From: a virus
DNA length: 29,366 nucleotides
Direction: 5' to 3' (one strand)
Virus record (IMG/VR): IMGVR_UViG_3300042301_000259
Location: 1 to 29,366 of that record
Of the stretch, positions 22,680 to 29,063 are shown one piece after another (positions within the stretch are counted from its first letter, which is position 1; each line of letters begins with the position of its first letter). The notes beneath the pieces were generated by a model that was not told the DNA's origin, ran no database searches, and saw nothing but the letters and a program-made list of their open reading frames with translations. The position numbers were made by a program, and so were the translations under genes.

Positions 22680-24138
22680 TGACCATGTCGTTATTAGCTA
22701 GCTTAATAGTAATGCTTTGCTTGATTAAGTTCTTATTCCGTTGCTTGTAGTACTCATAGGTAGAGTTCACTATGTTGCAGCTGATATACTCAGTGCTTGC
22801 TGGGATGTCACAGCTCTCATCGTAGTTACTTATCTTAAAGTAAGTGTATGGTGAGCTGATTAACTCAGTAAAGTAGGTAGCCATCTCCTGAGTCATCCAA
22901 TCAGTATTCAGGTCAATAGTTTCCTCCACTGTTACATAGCTGTTGATGTACCCTCTATCTATTAGGTCATAGGTCCACTCAGTGCTAGCTATCTTGCCGA
23001 GCACATCCATGTTGTACTGTTCACGCTGAACGTTACCCCTTTGGTATGCTCTACCTGTGAATGCAAAGCTACCCCATGAGCCATAGCGGTCTAGGAATAT
23101 AATGCTGTACTCCTGCATCTGTGTTCTGCGATCTATGTTCACTCGGTAGGACTGTGTTACCTGTGAGCCATTGTGCTCATAGTAGTACTCATACCACTGA
23201 GTGGTAGGCTTAATCAATGGCAGTGAGCCTGAGACTACAGTCAAGGTGCCTGCGTTGTTAGGACCTACTGCGTTACCTGTTATGTGGTCAGTGGCTCCAA
23301 CACTCTTTCTCAACACATCACCCCCATCATTGGTAAATACTATCCTGTGCGTTCCTCCAGGTATAGCACCATAGACTGCGTTCATCCATAGGTCCTGAGA
23401 TAAGGTAGCGTAGAAGTTGGTAGCAGGAATGGAGGTAAGGAACTTGTCAGTGTTACTGCTTAAGTCATAGTTATTCTCATCCCATGATGGCCATTGAGTC
23501 CAAGGAAGTGCACCATTGAATACAAAATTATTCAGGTCATTGATGATATTGTACGTAGTAGTTTTTCTCCCATCTGCATAGGTGATGGCCACATCCTTGT
23601 TAGCATTCGTTATGGAGCTCCATAGGAAGTTAATCACAATGTATGTACTGGTAGCTACTAGCACAGTGTACAGTCCGTCAAAGTTAGCATTGGCTGTACC
23701 TGCTCCTGTTTGAGTTAAGACTATCTGATCACCCACCACAAATGAGTTAGTGCCATTCAGCTGTACTTTACCTGCATAGGGTGCAGTCACATACTGAGTC
23801 ATGGCTGAGGTGAATGTGGTAGTAGTTAGATATTCCTCACCTACCTTAAGGTCATACTTGTAATGGCTATTAGGTGCATCGTACACTGTGGTGTTGGTAG
23901 GGAATAGGTCATAGCTTACATAGGCTTGAAGTAGCTTAGTTAAATCTATCTCACCATACCCTGTAGAGTAAACAGGTAGCACCCTGTACTCAGCTATCTG
24001 AGTGGCAGTGCCTGACTCATACACCTCAAAGATATACTTAAACCCTGCTAGGTTTTTGTTGGTGCTGTCGTAGATATACTTGACAGGGTTGTATGCTGGA
24101 GTGAGTCGCTGAGGTGCAGCCTTTAATGTCATTGCCAT
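22672..24138 (-). CDS. Tail/baseplate protein
   Basis: A 488-aa protein, beta-rich and aromatic, heading a late transcription unit. The N-terminus MAMTLKAAPQRLTPAYNPVK, then FKYIFEVYESGTATQIAEY, is characteristic of tail proteins next to terminase in Bacteroidota siphophages, and GRAYQRGNVQREQYNMDV is another marker segment. The short repeat VGDQIVLTQTGAGTANANFD resembles a small beta-barrel insertion. Two Met codons (1 and 3) are near the promoter motif, and the second would suit a start shifted downstream. Function is inferred from context. Confidence 0.55.
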   Translation of the reverse strand: MAMTLKAAPQRLTPAYNPVKYIYDSTNKNLAGFKYIFEVYESGTATQIAEYRVLPVYSTGYGEIDLTKLLQAYVSYDLFPTNTTVYDAPNSHYKYDLKVGEEYLTTTTFTSAMTQYVTAPYAGKVQLNGTNSFVVGDQIVLTQTGAGTANANFDGLYTVLVATSTYIVINFLWSSITNANKDVAITYADGRKTTTYNIINDLNNFVFNGALPWTQWPSWDENNYDLSSNTDKFLTSIPATNFYATLSQDLWMNAVYGAIPGGTHRIVFTNDGGDVLRKSVGATDHITGNAVGPNNAGTLTVVSGSLPLIKPTTQWYEYYYEHNGSQVTQSYRVNIDRRTQMQEYSIIFLDRYGSWGSFAFTGRAYQRGNVQREQYNMDVLGKIASTEWTYDLIDRGYINSYVTVEETIDLNTDWMTQEMATYFTELISSPYTYFKISNYDESCDIPASTEYISCNIVNSTYEYYKQRNKNLIKQSITIKLANNDMVNG

Positions 24139-24169
24139 ACCTATATTATTCTATGCAGGCAAAGTGTTT
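24139..24169 (-). promoter_or_regulatory. Late promoter motif, copy 4 (tail unit)
   Basis: On the minus strand AAACA (24165-24169), 17 nt, then AATATAGGT (24139-24147) abutting the ATG at 24138. It fills the 31-bp gap after the large terminase gene. Confidence 0.7.
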
Positions 24170-25321
24170 CTAAAATGCGTAGTAGCTATCATCCGTATAG
24201 TACTCCTGTCGGATGTGAGTAGTGGCATACCTGATGGCATCCATGGCATCATCCCACATCTTGACCGGCTCGTCAGTAATCATGTCCCCTACTTTTTTCC
24301 ACTTGTAATTCTCATATTCTTTCTTGATTGCCTTATCATCTTGGCATAGCACCCCGAATGTCTTGATATTGTCAATCCCTTTCTTTACCACCTTGTTTGC
24401 GTTCTGCACGTCATACCCTGCATTGTTGAGCTCAGCAATAATCTCAGGCCTTGCATAGTCTGCTACTATGGTCACAGTCTTCTCTACGTTGAAGCTCTGC
24501 ATCTTGTCAATCAGCATTGGTGTAGTTAGGTAGCTTTCATATATCACAGGCTCAATGTAGATGTCATTGTCACACCAATAGACTCGCATGAGTGCAGTGG
24601 GGTGATTGTATCCAAAGTCTAAGCCATAGACGTAGTTGACAAACCTAGCAGGCCGATGAGGTATAAATGACCAATTGCTGTAGATGTTACTCTTGCTGAT
24701 TGCTTTCTCACCTAGGGCATAGATTTGATACAGTGCCTCATCCGTTCTCTTTAAGTCCTCTATCTGAGTCCTGATACTCTGAGGTAGGAATGGGTTATCT
24801 TTGTACGTTGACTTGATGAGTATGCTTTCCTCCTGTGGTAGATCATACAGCCATGAGGTTGACTCACTTGGGTTGTAGTCAAAGATTAGCTTAGACTCAG
24901 TCCTCATGTTCAGCTGAGTGAAGTCATCGAAGTACAGCTCATTGGCTTCGTTACACCATGCTATGTCTCTTTTCCTACCCCTTATCTTCTGCTCATCATC
25001 CACACTAAAGAACTCCACTATGCTACCATTAGGGAACGTGTAGATGTGCTCACTCTTGTTGTGGTCCTCCACTGAATAGATATTGAGTTCCTTGAGTATT
25101 TCAATGAAGTCTCTTAGCACTGTAGCCCTCAAAGCAGGGAATGTCTTACGGATGATACTTACTACCTTGTTGTTGTTCTGCAGGCAGTAGATGATAACTA
25201 ACTGACAAAGGCTGTAAGTCTTAGATGAACGGGAGCCTCCCTCATTAATCACAAACCTAATGCCCTGGTCATTGAGTGCCTCGTAGTTTTTCTCAAAGAT
25301 TACTGTGCTCTTTATCTCCAT
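24170..25321 (-). CDS. Terminase large subunit
   Basis: A 383-aa packaging motor of the PBSX/Terminase_3 type. The ATPase has Walker A EGGSRSSKTYS (27-37), adenine-side RKTFPALRATVLRDF (58-72) and Walker B DIAWCNEANE (119-128, catalytic E). The nuclease domain has D235 in YGLDFGYNHPTAL, D288 in VADYARPEI and D358/D361 in DDAMDAIRYA, an RNase H-like set. It cuts concatemers and drives DNA through the portal. It sits directly after the small subunit and a 55-aa gene. Its start overlaps the 55-aa gene by 29 bp. Confidence 0.92.
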   Translation of the reverse strand: MEIKSTVIFEKNYEALNDQGIRFVINEGGSRSSKTYSLCQLVIIYCLQNNNKVVSIIRKTFPALRATVLRDFIEILKELNIYSVEDHNKSEHIYTFPNGSIVEFFSVDDEQKIRGRKRDIAWCNEANELYFDDFTQLNMRTESKLIFDYNPSESTSWLYDLPQEESILIKSTYKDNPFLPQSIRTQIEDLKRTDEALYQIYALGEKAISKSNIYSNWSFIPHRPARFVNYVYGLDFGYNHPTALMRVYWCDNDIYIEPVIYESYLTTPMLIDKMQSFNVEKTVTIVADYARPEIIAELNNAGYDVQNANKVVKKGIDNIKTFGVLCQDDKAIKKEYENYKWKKVGDMITDEPVKMWDDAMDAIRYATTHIRQEYYTDDSYYAF

Positions 25322-25460
25322 TAGCTATTTGGTATGCATTCATTAACATAGCCATCTGCCTGCCATCGCTAGCTACTGCTCTTCTATCTATCCTAACCTG
25401 TACCCCTTTCATCCTGTAGATGTAATCCTCTACCACTGCACACATGAACTCAATCTGCAT
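25293..25460 (-). CDS. Small hypothetical protein between terminase subunits
   Basis: A 55-aa frame, MQIEFMCAVVEDYIYRMKG, then VQVRIDRRAVASDGRQMAM and a polar end. It covers the otherwise empty 128-bp gap between the terminase genes and overlaps both (11 bp and 29 bp), as other genes here do. The residues look coding, with a helical hydrophobic start and basic middle. Function unknown; it may help the packaging complex. Confidence 0.6.
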   Translation of the reverse strand: MQIEFMCAVVEDYIYRMKGVQVRIDRRAVASDGRQMAMLMNAYQIANGDKEHSNL

Positions 25461-25872
25461 CCGGTCTTACAATGGTTACCTTGATGCTGTCTATCTTTTC
25501 TCCCTTGGTGGTAGTGTCCACACGTTCGGTTAGGTTGTTTAATCTCTGAGTAATGGATGCATTGTACTGCCCGGTCATACCTCCCTCGATTTGGTCCATT
25601 CGAATTGCCTCCTCTATACGCGAGCAGATTGTGGCATATTCAGAATATCTATCTCCCTTGTTACAAAAATAATCATTCACTGTTTGCCCTTTCTCTGCAG
25701 CAAAAGTCCTGAAACCCACTTGAGTAAGCGGTCTTTCTAATGGCACTGCTGTAGCCTCTCCTGTCTTTGTGGATAGGGAATAGGAGTACCTTGGGTTTTC
25801 TTTACACCAACGTTTGTAGGCCTCGAATAAGTCCCACATTGCTTCAGGTGTTTCTATGTGCTTAGGCCTCAT
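25450..25872 (-). CDS. Terminase small subunit
   Basis: A 140-aa protein beginning MRPKHIETPEAMWDLFEAYK. Residues PLTQVGFRTFAAEKGQTVND form a helix-turn-helix. YATICSRIEEAIRMDQIEGG and MTGQYNASITQRLNNLTERV are typical of small terminase subunits (gp3/Terminase_6-like), where the second helps oligomer formation. It should recognise phage DNA for packaging and pass it to the large subunit. It precedes the large subunit and overlaps the previous small gene by 11 bp. Confidence 0.8.
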   Translation of the reverse strand: MRPKHIETPEAMWDLFEAYKRWCKENPRYSYSLSTKTGEATAVPLERPLTQVGFRTFAAEKGQTVNDYFCNKGDRYSEYATICSRIEEAIRMDQIEGGMTGQYNASITQRLNNLTERVDTTTKGEKIDSIKVTIVRPDAD

Positions 25873-26065
25873 CTGACTCAGGTTCTACCCCTTTGAATTT
25901 CTTACTCTTAGGCTCTACCTCTTCAAAGATATGGCCTATACCTTTCTCAATCCAGAACTCAGCCTCATTAGCTGTCTCTTCAGCAATGGTGAAAGATACC
26001 TCTCTCCCATTTAGATATACGGTAATGTACTTACCGATAAATTCACTCTTTACTTTCTTTGTCAT
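25862..26065 (-). CDS. Small acidic hypothetical protein
   Basis: A 67-aa protein starting MTKKVKSEFIGKYITVYLNG, followed by REVSFTIAEETANEAEFWIE, which is a beta-hairpin and helix, ending in a charged tail (KKFKGVEPESDEA). An earlier Met at 26119 would extend it into the membrane protein gene; I prefer 26065, which overlaps that gene's stop by 23 bp. A similar small protein often precedes small terminase in related phages, but I cannot name it. Confidence 0.6.
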   Translation of the reverse strand: MTKKVKSEFIGKYITVYLNGREVSFTIAEETANEAEFWIEKGIGHIFEEVEPKSKKFKGVEPESDEA

Positions 26066-26219
26066 ATTCGTATTCTTGTGTAAATAACCATGCATAGTAT
26101 AATACAATCCATAGGCCAAAAGCTTTCATTGCCATTGCAGTGTTCTCCCTGACTAGAAAGAATGCACCTGTTAATGCAGTGAATGTAGCAATGATGCTAA
26201 TTATTTGAGAAAGTCTCAT
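26043..26219 (-). CDS. 58-residue membrane protein, first late gene
   Basis: A short protein with two transmembrane segments: SQIISIIATFTALTGAFFLV (4-23) and AFGLWIVLYYAWLF (33-46), then an acidic tail (EYEYDKESKE). Its ATG directly follows late promoter copy 5, within the 3' end of the sigma-factor gene, making it the first gene of the terminase unit. Function unknown; it could be an accessory holin-like protein. Confidence 0.6.
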   Translation of the reverse strand: MRLSQIISIIATFTALTGAFFLVRENTAMAMKAFGLWIVLYYAWLFTQEYEYDKESKE

Positions 26220-26742
26220 ACCTATATTGTAGATTGCGTAAATTTTGTTTAATTTCAGTTATCAGGTAGTGAGCTGAGGTAACCGGTATCCCAAAGTACT
26301 TAGCCATCCCTCTTGCTGTGGTGTATCCTTTGTCAATGTATGCCTCAAATACTATCCTGTGCACGTTATCACTTATTTGTGATCTATATATTTCAATCAT
26401 CCCCTTGTGAGTGCTGTATATCTTATCCTCAAGTATCTTAGCCTGTAGGTCCTGCTCATCATCTGCCTCATCATTGGGCTCATACTCCATGGATGTGACC
26501 CTGTCATCCCTATGGCTCAATGATGTGTTCCATAGTATCTGATATTTGATGGTGTTTAGCAGGTAACTCTTCACCTGGTCTTCTGTATCAGCATCCTCAT
26601 TGATGGTTAACACATGCAGGTAACTGTTATTAATTACCGTATCTGCCTCAATCTTACTCCCTAGCTTAGTTAGAAAGTACAGCGTGTAAGCCCTTACCTC
26701 ATGGTAATGGTTATTGATGTACTTGTCTAAGAGCTTTTTCAT
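26197..26742 (-). CDS. ECF-like phage sigma factor (putative late-gene regulator)
   Basis: A 181-aa protein with the two-domain shape of an ECF sigma factor. Region 2: DKYINNHYHEVRAYTLYFL (6-24) and EADTVINNSYLHVLTI (32-47), then EDQVKSYLLNTIKYQILW (54-71). Region 4: a helix-turn-helix around YTTARGMAKYFGIPVTSAHYL (140-160). It has an acidic linker between them. It would recruit host RNA polymerase to phage promoters. I chose 26742 (MKKLLDKYIN) because the upstream part of the longer frame overlaps a neighbour and lacks sigma character. It ends an early run of small genes and is immediately followed by a late promoter copy. Low sequence similarity makes this a good but not certain assignment. 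Confidence 0.65.
   Translation of the reverse strand: MKKLLDKYINNHYHEVRAYTLYFLTKLGSKIEADTVINNSYLHVLTINEDADTEDQVKSYLLNTIKYQILWNTSLSHRDDRVTSMEYEPNDEADDEQDLQAKILEDKIYSTHKGMIEIYRSQISDNVHRIVFEAYIDKGYTTARGMAKYFGIPVTSAHYLITEIKQNLRNLQYRYETFSNN
26220..26250 (-). promoter_or_regulatory. Late promoter motif, copy 5 (terminase unit), inside the sigma-factor gene
   Basis: On the minus strand AAACA (26246-26250), 17 nt, then AATATAGGT (26220-26228) abutting the ATG at 26219. It lies in the last codons of the sigma-factor gene, where it also encodes part of LQYRYE, so the sequence serves two roles. Confidence 0.65.
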
Positions 26743-26929
26743 ACCATACCATAAAATCTTTGTACCATACCTTTCGCCTAACCGATGCACAGAAGCATTC
26801 CCTAGGCTGTGGACCATCGTACTTTTGACGTATCTTGTAGAGCTGCACGCATGAGTGCTTGGAGTACTTTACAGCATCCGCAGTAGCATCTATCTTATCT
26901 ACTATCTCTATGTCAGTTTGTTCAAACAT
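26711..26929 (-). CDS. Small hypothetical protein
   Basis: A 72-aa basic protein (MFEQTDIEIVDKIDATADAV, HSCVQLYKIRQKYD, ECFCASVRRKVWYKDFMVWY). It has three cysteines and aromatic-rich C-terminal segments. I chose the Met at 26929 because the longer frame overlaps the membrane gene upstream. It overlaps the sigma factor start by 32 bp. No domain is recognised. Confidence 0.6.
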   Translation of the reverse strand: MFEQTDIEIVDKIDATADAVKYSKHSCVQLYKIRQKYDGPQPRECFCASVRRKVWYKDFMVWYEKALRQVHQ

Positions 26930-27156
26930 AATTCTAAAATGTAGGCACCCAAGGCTGCTTGACATGCTAGGATAAAATCTTGATGCCATGCCAATGTAAG
27001 CCAAAAGGCCACACACTTACTACAGCTCAACGCATCTAGTAGTTGTATGGCCCATGTGCCAGGTATAAAGGACATGTAAATCCTAGTAATAGTTGCTTGC
27101 AGTGGTTCAAAATTGCACCACCACCAAGCTATAGGTATGATAAGTAAGAGTTCCAT
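26908..27156 (-). CDS. Small membrane protein
   Basis: An 82-aa hydrophobic protein. It has an N-terminal membrane segment MELLLIIPIAWWW and two further ones (AFWLTLAWHQDFILACQAAL region), with a C-x-x-C (CSKC) between. It may be an envelope-modifying protein. A TATATTTG box (27162-27169) lies six bases before its start inside the HTH gene, so separate transcription is possible. Confidence 0.55.
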   Translation of the reverse strand: MELLLIIPIAWWWCNFEPLQATITRIYMSFIPGTWAIQLLDALSCSKCVAFWLTLAWHQDFILACQAALGAYILELCLNKLT

Positions 27157-27365
27157 TTAGACAAATATACTCTAAAAAATGAGTCATATATCTCAGTGGT
27201 CACATTTCTGCCCTGCATGAAGCGGTATAGCTTAGCATAGTTCACCCCCATATCCTCAGATAGATGGGTTAGTTTATATCTCTTGGATAGCTTGCCCCGT
27301 ATCTCTTTACGCATCCATTCGGATAGCTGTTGGTCCTCAGAAAGGTAAATCGTCACTGCTCTCAT
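27129..27365 (-). CDS. Small helix-turn-helix protein
   Basis: A 78-aa protein starting MRAVTIYLSEDQQLSEWMR. Residues 31-62 (KLTHLSEDMGVNYAKLYRF, then MQGRNVTTEIYD) have a Cro/XRE-like helix-turn-helix, with the recognition helix around VNYAKLYRF. It is a candidate regulator of early promoters such as the palindromic sites at 6683-6730. The Met at 27365 is preferred over 27404 because it begins the conserved-looking region and overlaps only the acidic tail of the SSB gene. Confidence 0.6.
   Translation of the reverse strand: MRAVTIYLSEDQQLSEWMRKEIRGKLSKRYKLTHLSEDMGVNYAKLYRFMQGRNVTTEIYDSFFRVYLSKWNSYLSYL
27162..27169 (-). promoter_or_regulatory. Possible internal -7 box
   Basis: On the minus strand TATATTTG matches TAnnTTTG and ends five bases before the ATG of the membrane-protein gene. 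No TTG lies 17-23 nt upstream, and the box is within the coding region of the HTH gene, so this is only a weak promoter candidate. Confidence 0.25.
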
Positions 27366-27693
27366 CGGTAGTATCAAAAGTTTTACGTAATTTATCAACA
27401 GCACTATTCTCAGTACTTGAGCTCAAGCTCATAGTCCATGCTTCAATTGAGTTGAAGTACTTAATGGTACCATCCTGTGCCTCCCATCTTCGACCTCTTA
27501 GGTTGTATTGCACCTCTACCACCTCACCTGTTTTAAGGTTGTTTGCTAGGTCACATTTGTCCTGGGTTAATTGGAACGTAACGTACTGAGGGTACTCATC
27601 TTGAGACTTCAGGGTTACTTCTCTTTTCTTGAATTTGTCAGAAACTGACGTTGTTGGTGTGATGAACACTACCTCTCCTTTGAATTTACTCAT
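27337..27693 (-). CDS. Single-stranded DNA-binding protein, DUF3127 family
   Basis: A 118-aa OB-fold-like protein. MSKFKGEVVFITPTTSVSD, then FKKREVTLKS, EYPQYVTFQLTQDKCDL, VQYNLRGRRWEAQDG and IKYFNSIEAW follow the DUF3127 pattern seen throughout Bacteroidota. The C-terminus ends in an acidic tip (ESSDDLPF) like the DDDIPF tip of bacterial SSB, which binds partner proteins. It therefore probably coats single-stranded DNA for the replication and ERF/exonuclease systems. DUF3127 is formally uncharacterised; the SSB role is strongly suggested by fold, tip and context. Confidence 0.8.
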   Translation of the reverse strand: MSKFKGEVVFITPTTSVSDKFKKREVTLKSQDEYPQYVTFQLTQDKCDLANNLKTGEVVEVQYNLRGRRWEAQDGTIKYFNSIEAWTMSLSSSTENSAVDKLRKTFDTTDESSDDLPF

Positions 27694-27781
27694 GGTTGTT
27701 TATGTATTTGATATAGTTTATTGTTGAAATCCACCCCCACACTATTGCAGGGGCTAATAAAATTGATGCTAATATAATCAT
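27686..27781 (-). CDS. 31-residue membrane peptide
   Basis: A short frame, MIILASILLAPAIVWGW, then ISTINYIKYINNHE: one membrane segment and a short polar tail. It overlaps both neighbours (ATGA with the upstream gene, and its TAA inside the SSB start), which favours translation. Function unknown. Confidence 0.5.
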   Translation of the reverse strand: MIILASILLAPAIVWGWISTINYIKYINNHE

Positions 27782-28026
27782 TGTATTAAAGTTATTACGA
27801 TTATTGTACCTACTATGTACCCGAAAGACAGTGCAACTGCATTGAGTATTCTTTCATTCCAGTTAGTAGCCTCAATCATGTAGCCTAGGAATGGGAGCCC
27901 AAGGAATGGACCAATGGCTGCAAAGAATATCATACCAGGTGCATTGCCCTCGGACACAAATCTAATGTAAAATGTAGAGCATATCTCTATGACTAGAGCT
28001 GATAAGAAAATTATAGGGTATCTCAT
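27778..28026 (-). CDS. Small multi-pass membrane protein
   Basis: An 82-aa protein with about three hydrophobic segments: IIFLSALVIEICSTFYI, MIFFAAIGPFLGLPFLGYM and ALSFGYIVGTIIVITLI. The Pro-Phe-Leu-Gly repeat suggests a helical hairpin. It lies among tiny early genes and shares ATGA overlaps on both sides. A membrane-acting early phage protein may block superinfection or alter host transport; nothing here shows which. Confidence 0.6.
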   Translation of the reverse strand: MRYPIIFLSALVIEICSTFYIRFVSEGNAPGMIFFAAIGPFLGLPFLGYMIEATNWNERILNAVALSFGYIVGTIIVITLIQ

Positions 28027-28244
28027 TTGTCTAGGTTTACTTCGTTATCATTTAGGCTACTGATTAGGAAGTCCTGTATCTTCTCCACTATCTCATATTG
28101 CTGTTCAGGTAGGTCTCCATACTTCAACATACTACGGAGCTCTGATTTGAGCTCCCATAGTACATTTAGCATATCCTGTCCTTTGATGGCACAGTAGTGT
28201 TCTGCCTGATCATCAGGTAGATTGAATTCAAGTGTTGCTTTCAT
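28023..28244 (-). CDS. Small hypothetical protein
   Basis: A 73-aa helical protein (MKATLEFNLPDDQAEHYCAI, then KGQDMLNVLWELKSELRSM) with acidic and hydrophobic faces. The block LEFNLPDDQAEHYCAIKGQ is one I associate with small unknown phage proteins. An earlier Met at 28274 exists; I prefer 28244, which overlaps the upstream gene by 17 bp in the way its duplicated neighbour does. Confidence 0.6.
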   Translation of the reverse strand: MKATLEFNLPDDQAEHYCAIKGQDMLNVLWELKSELRSMLKYGDLPEQQYEIVEKIQDFLISSLNDNEVNLDK

Positions 28245-28434
28245 AGGTTTCTTTATAGTATTGTTCTCCATCATCTTTTATTTTATCACAATTTGGGTCA
28301 TAATAATAAGCCTCTATAACTTGCTCTTTCTCCATCTCTTTGGCTTGTTCAAATATCTCATTAAATTCTTTCAATCCCATTAGGGAGTTATGGCCTACCT
28401 GGGCTTCAAACCATTCTACTGCTGTCTGTTTCAT
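28228..28434 (-). CDS. Small unknown protein, paralogue A
   Basis: A 68-aa protein: MKQTAVEWFEAQVGHN, IFEQAKEMEKEQVIEAYYY, EQYYKETYESNT. It is a copy of the gene at 28633-28851: the N-terminal octapeptide, the QAKEMEKEQ block and the EQYYK..YESN end are shared. This is a widespread small family in phages of unknown function, rich in helix and charge. It overlaps the next gene start in the same way as its copy. Confidence 0.7.
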   Translation of the reverse strand: MKQTAVEWFEAQVGHNSLMGLKEFNEIFEQAKEMEKEQVIEAYYYDPNCDKIKDDGEQYYKETYESNT

Positions 28435-28649
28435 TGTTCTTGTTGTTTATCAATGTGTATTAAAAAACTTATCTTCCTTTTCAATGTAGGATACTTACTC
28501 AATAACCACAAGGTTAACTCATCTTGTTCTGAGTCATCTATATGAAACTCAGCATATGTATGCAGCTTGTGCCCTTGTAACACTTCATTTTGCTGTAAAT
28601 GCTGTGGAATCTCAGACAGCATAATTACTGATTTAGTTATTGCTTTCAT
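28431..28649 (-). CDS. Small hypothetical protein
   Basis: A 72-aa protein starting MKAITKSVIMLSEIPQHL, with EVLQGHKLHTYAEFHIDD and a C-terminal LSKYPTLKRKISFLIHIDK. It lies between the two members of a duplicated family. Its first codons overlap the end of paralogue B, and the same MKA-type start follows paralogue A. No domain is recognised. Confidence 0.6.
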   Translation of the reverse strand: MKAITKSVIMLSEIPQHLQQNEVLQGHKLHTYAEFHIDDSEQDELTLWLLSKYPTLKRKISFLIHIDKQQEQ

Positions 28650-28851
28650 AGGTTTGTTTATAGTATTGTTCTGCTGTTCTATTGTCGGTATACGTTAATA
28701 CTCCATCAATTTTTGCTCTAATGTTCCAAGCCTCAATTATCTGCTCTTTCTCCATCTCTTTGGCTTGTTTAATCCATTCAGTTGTTGGTATTGACATCCA
28801 ATTGGGCTGTCTCATTTTTTCAACTAACCACTCTACTGCTGTCTGTTTCAT
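28633..28851 (-). CDS. Small unknown protein, paralogue B
   Basis: A 72-aa protein: MKQTAVEWLVEKMRQPNWM, WIKQAKEMEKEQIIEAWN, AEQYYKQTYESNN. It is paralogous to the gene at 28228-28434. The different middle (RAKIDGVLTYTDNRT) shows divergence after duplication. No catalytic motif is visible; the charged helical block suggests a protein or nucleic-acid binding role. Confidence 0.7.
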   Translation of the reverse strand: MKQTAVEWLVEKMRQPNWMSIPTTEWIKQAKEMEKEQIIEAWNIRAKIDGVLTYTDNRTAEQYYKQTYESNN

Positions 28852-29063
28852 AGTTCTTTCTTTATTTTCTCAATATATAGCGTTGCATCCATTAGCTCCT
28901 CCTGTAGATGGTTAAGCCATCCATGCAGATCTACATCTTTCCTATCCAGGTTAGTACCATATTTAGCCTGCCCCCTCTTACTCCTCTCATAGTACTTAGA
29001 CATCACTGCCAATAGGATGCTATCCTCTTGTTTAATTGTGTCTTGTTCGTGTGTTATGTTCAT
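28848..29063 (-). CDS. Small helical protein (weakly MazG-like)
   Basis: A 71-aa protein. The C-terminal helix LQEELMDATLYIEKI resembles the EE-x(2)-D helix of MazG/dUTPase-like all-alpha NTP pyrophosphohydrolases, and RGQAKYGTNLDRKDVDLHGW fits a related phage family. It lacks the full four-helix set and other acidic motif, so an active enzyme is uncertain. It overlaps the exonuclease end by ATGA. Confidence 0.5.
   Translation of the reverse strand: MNITHEQDTIKQEDSILLAVMSKYYERSKRGQAKYGTNLDRKDVDLHGWLNHLQEELMDATLYIEKIKKEL

Larger units (their letters stand above)
28234..28857. repeat. Duplicated small-gene cassette
   Basis: Three blocks recur in the same order: around 28234-28272 and 28639-28675 (gene end and next start), 28321-28353 and 28741-28773 (QAKEMEKEQ coding), and 28411-28440 and 28828-28857 (MKQTAVEW start). 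The offset is about 405-420 bp. They show a tandem duplication of a gene plus the start of its neighbour, followed by divergence of the rest. Confidence 0.7.

Noticed and set aside
24025-24040. TAnnTTTG matches inside the tail genes as extra promoters
   Set aside because: The box is short and expected about a dozen times by chance in a window this size; these lie deep in coding sequence with no operon break.
26711-27016. Longer start (27016) for the small gene before the sigma factor
   Set aside because: The added residues are a shadow of the membrane-protein gene; the Met at 26929 fits the usual short overlap.
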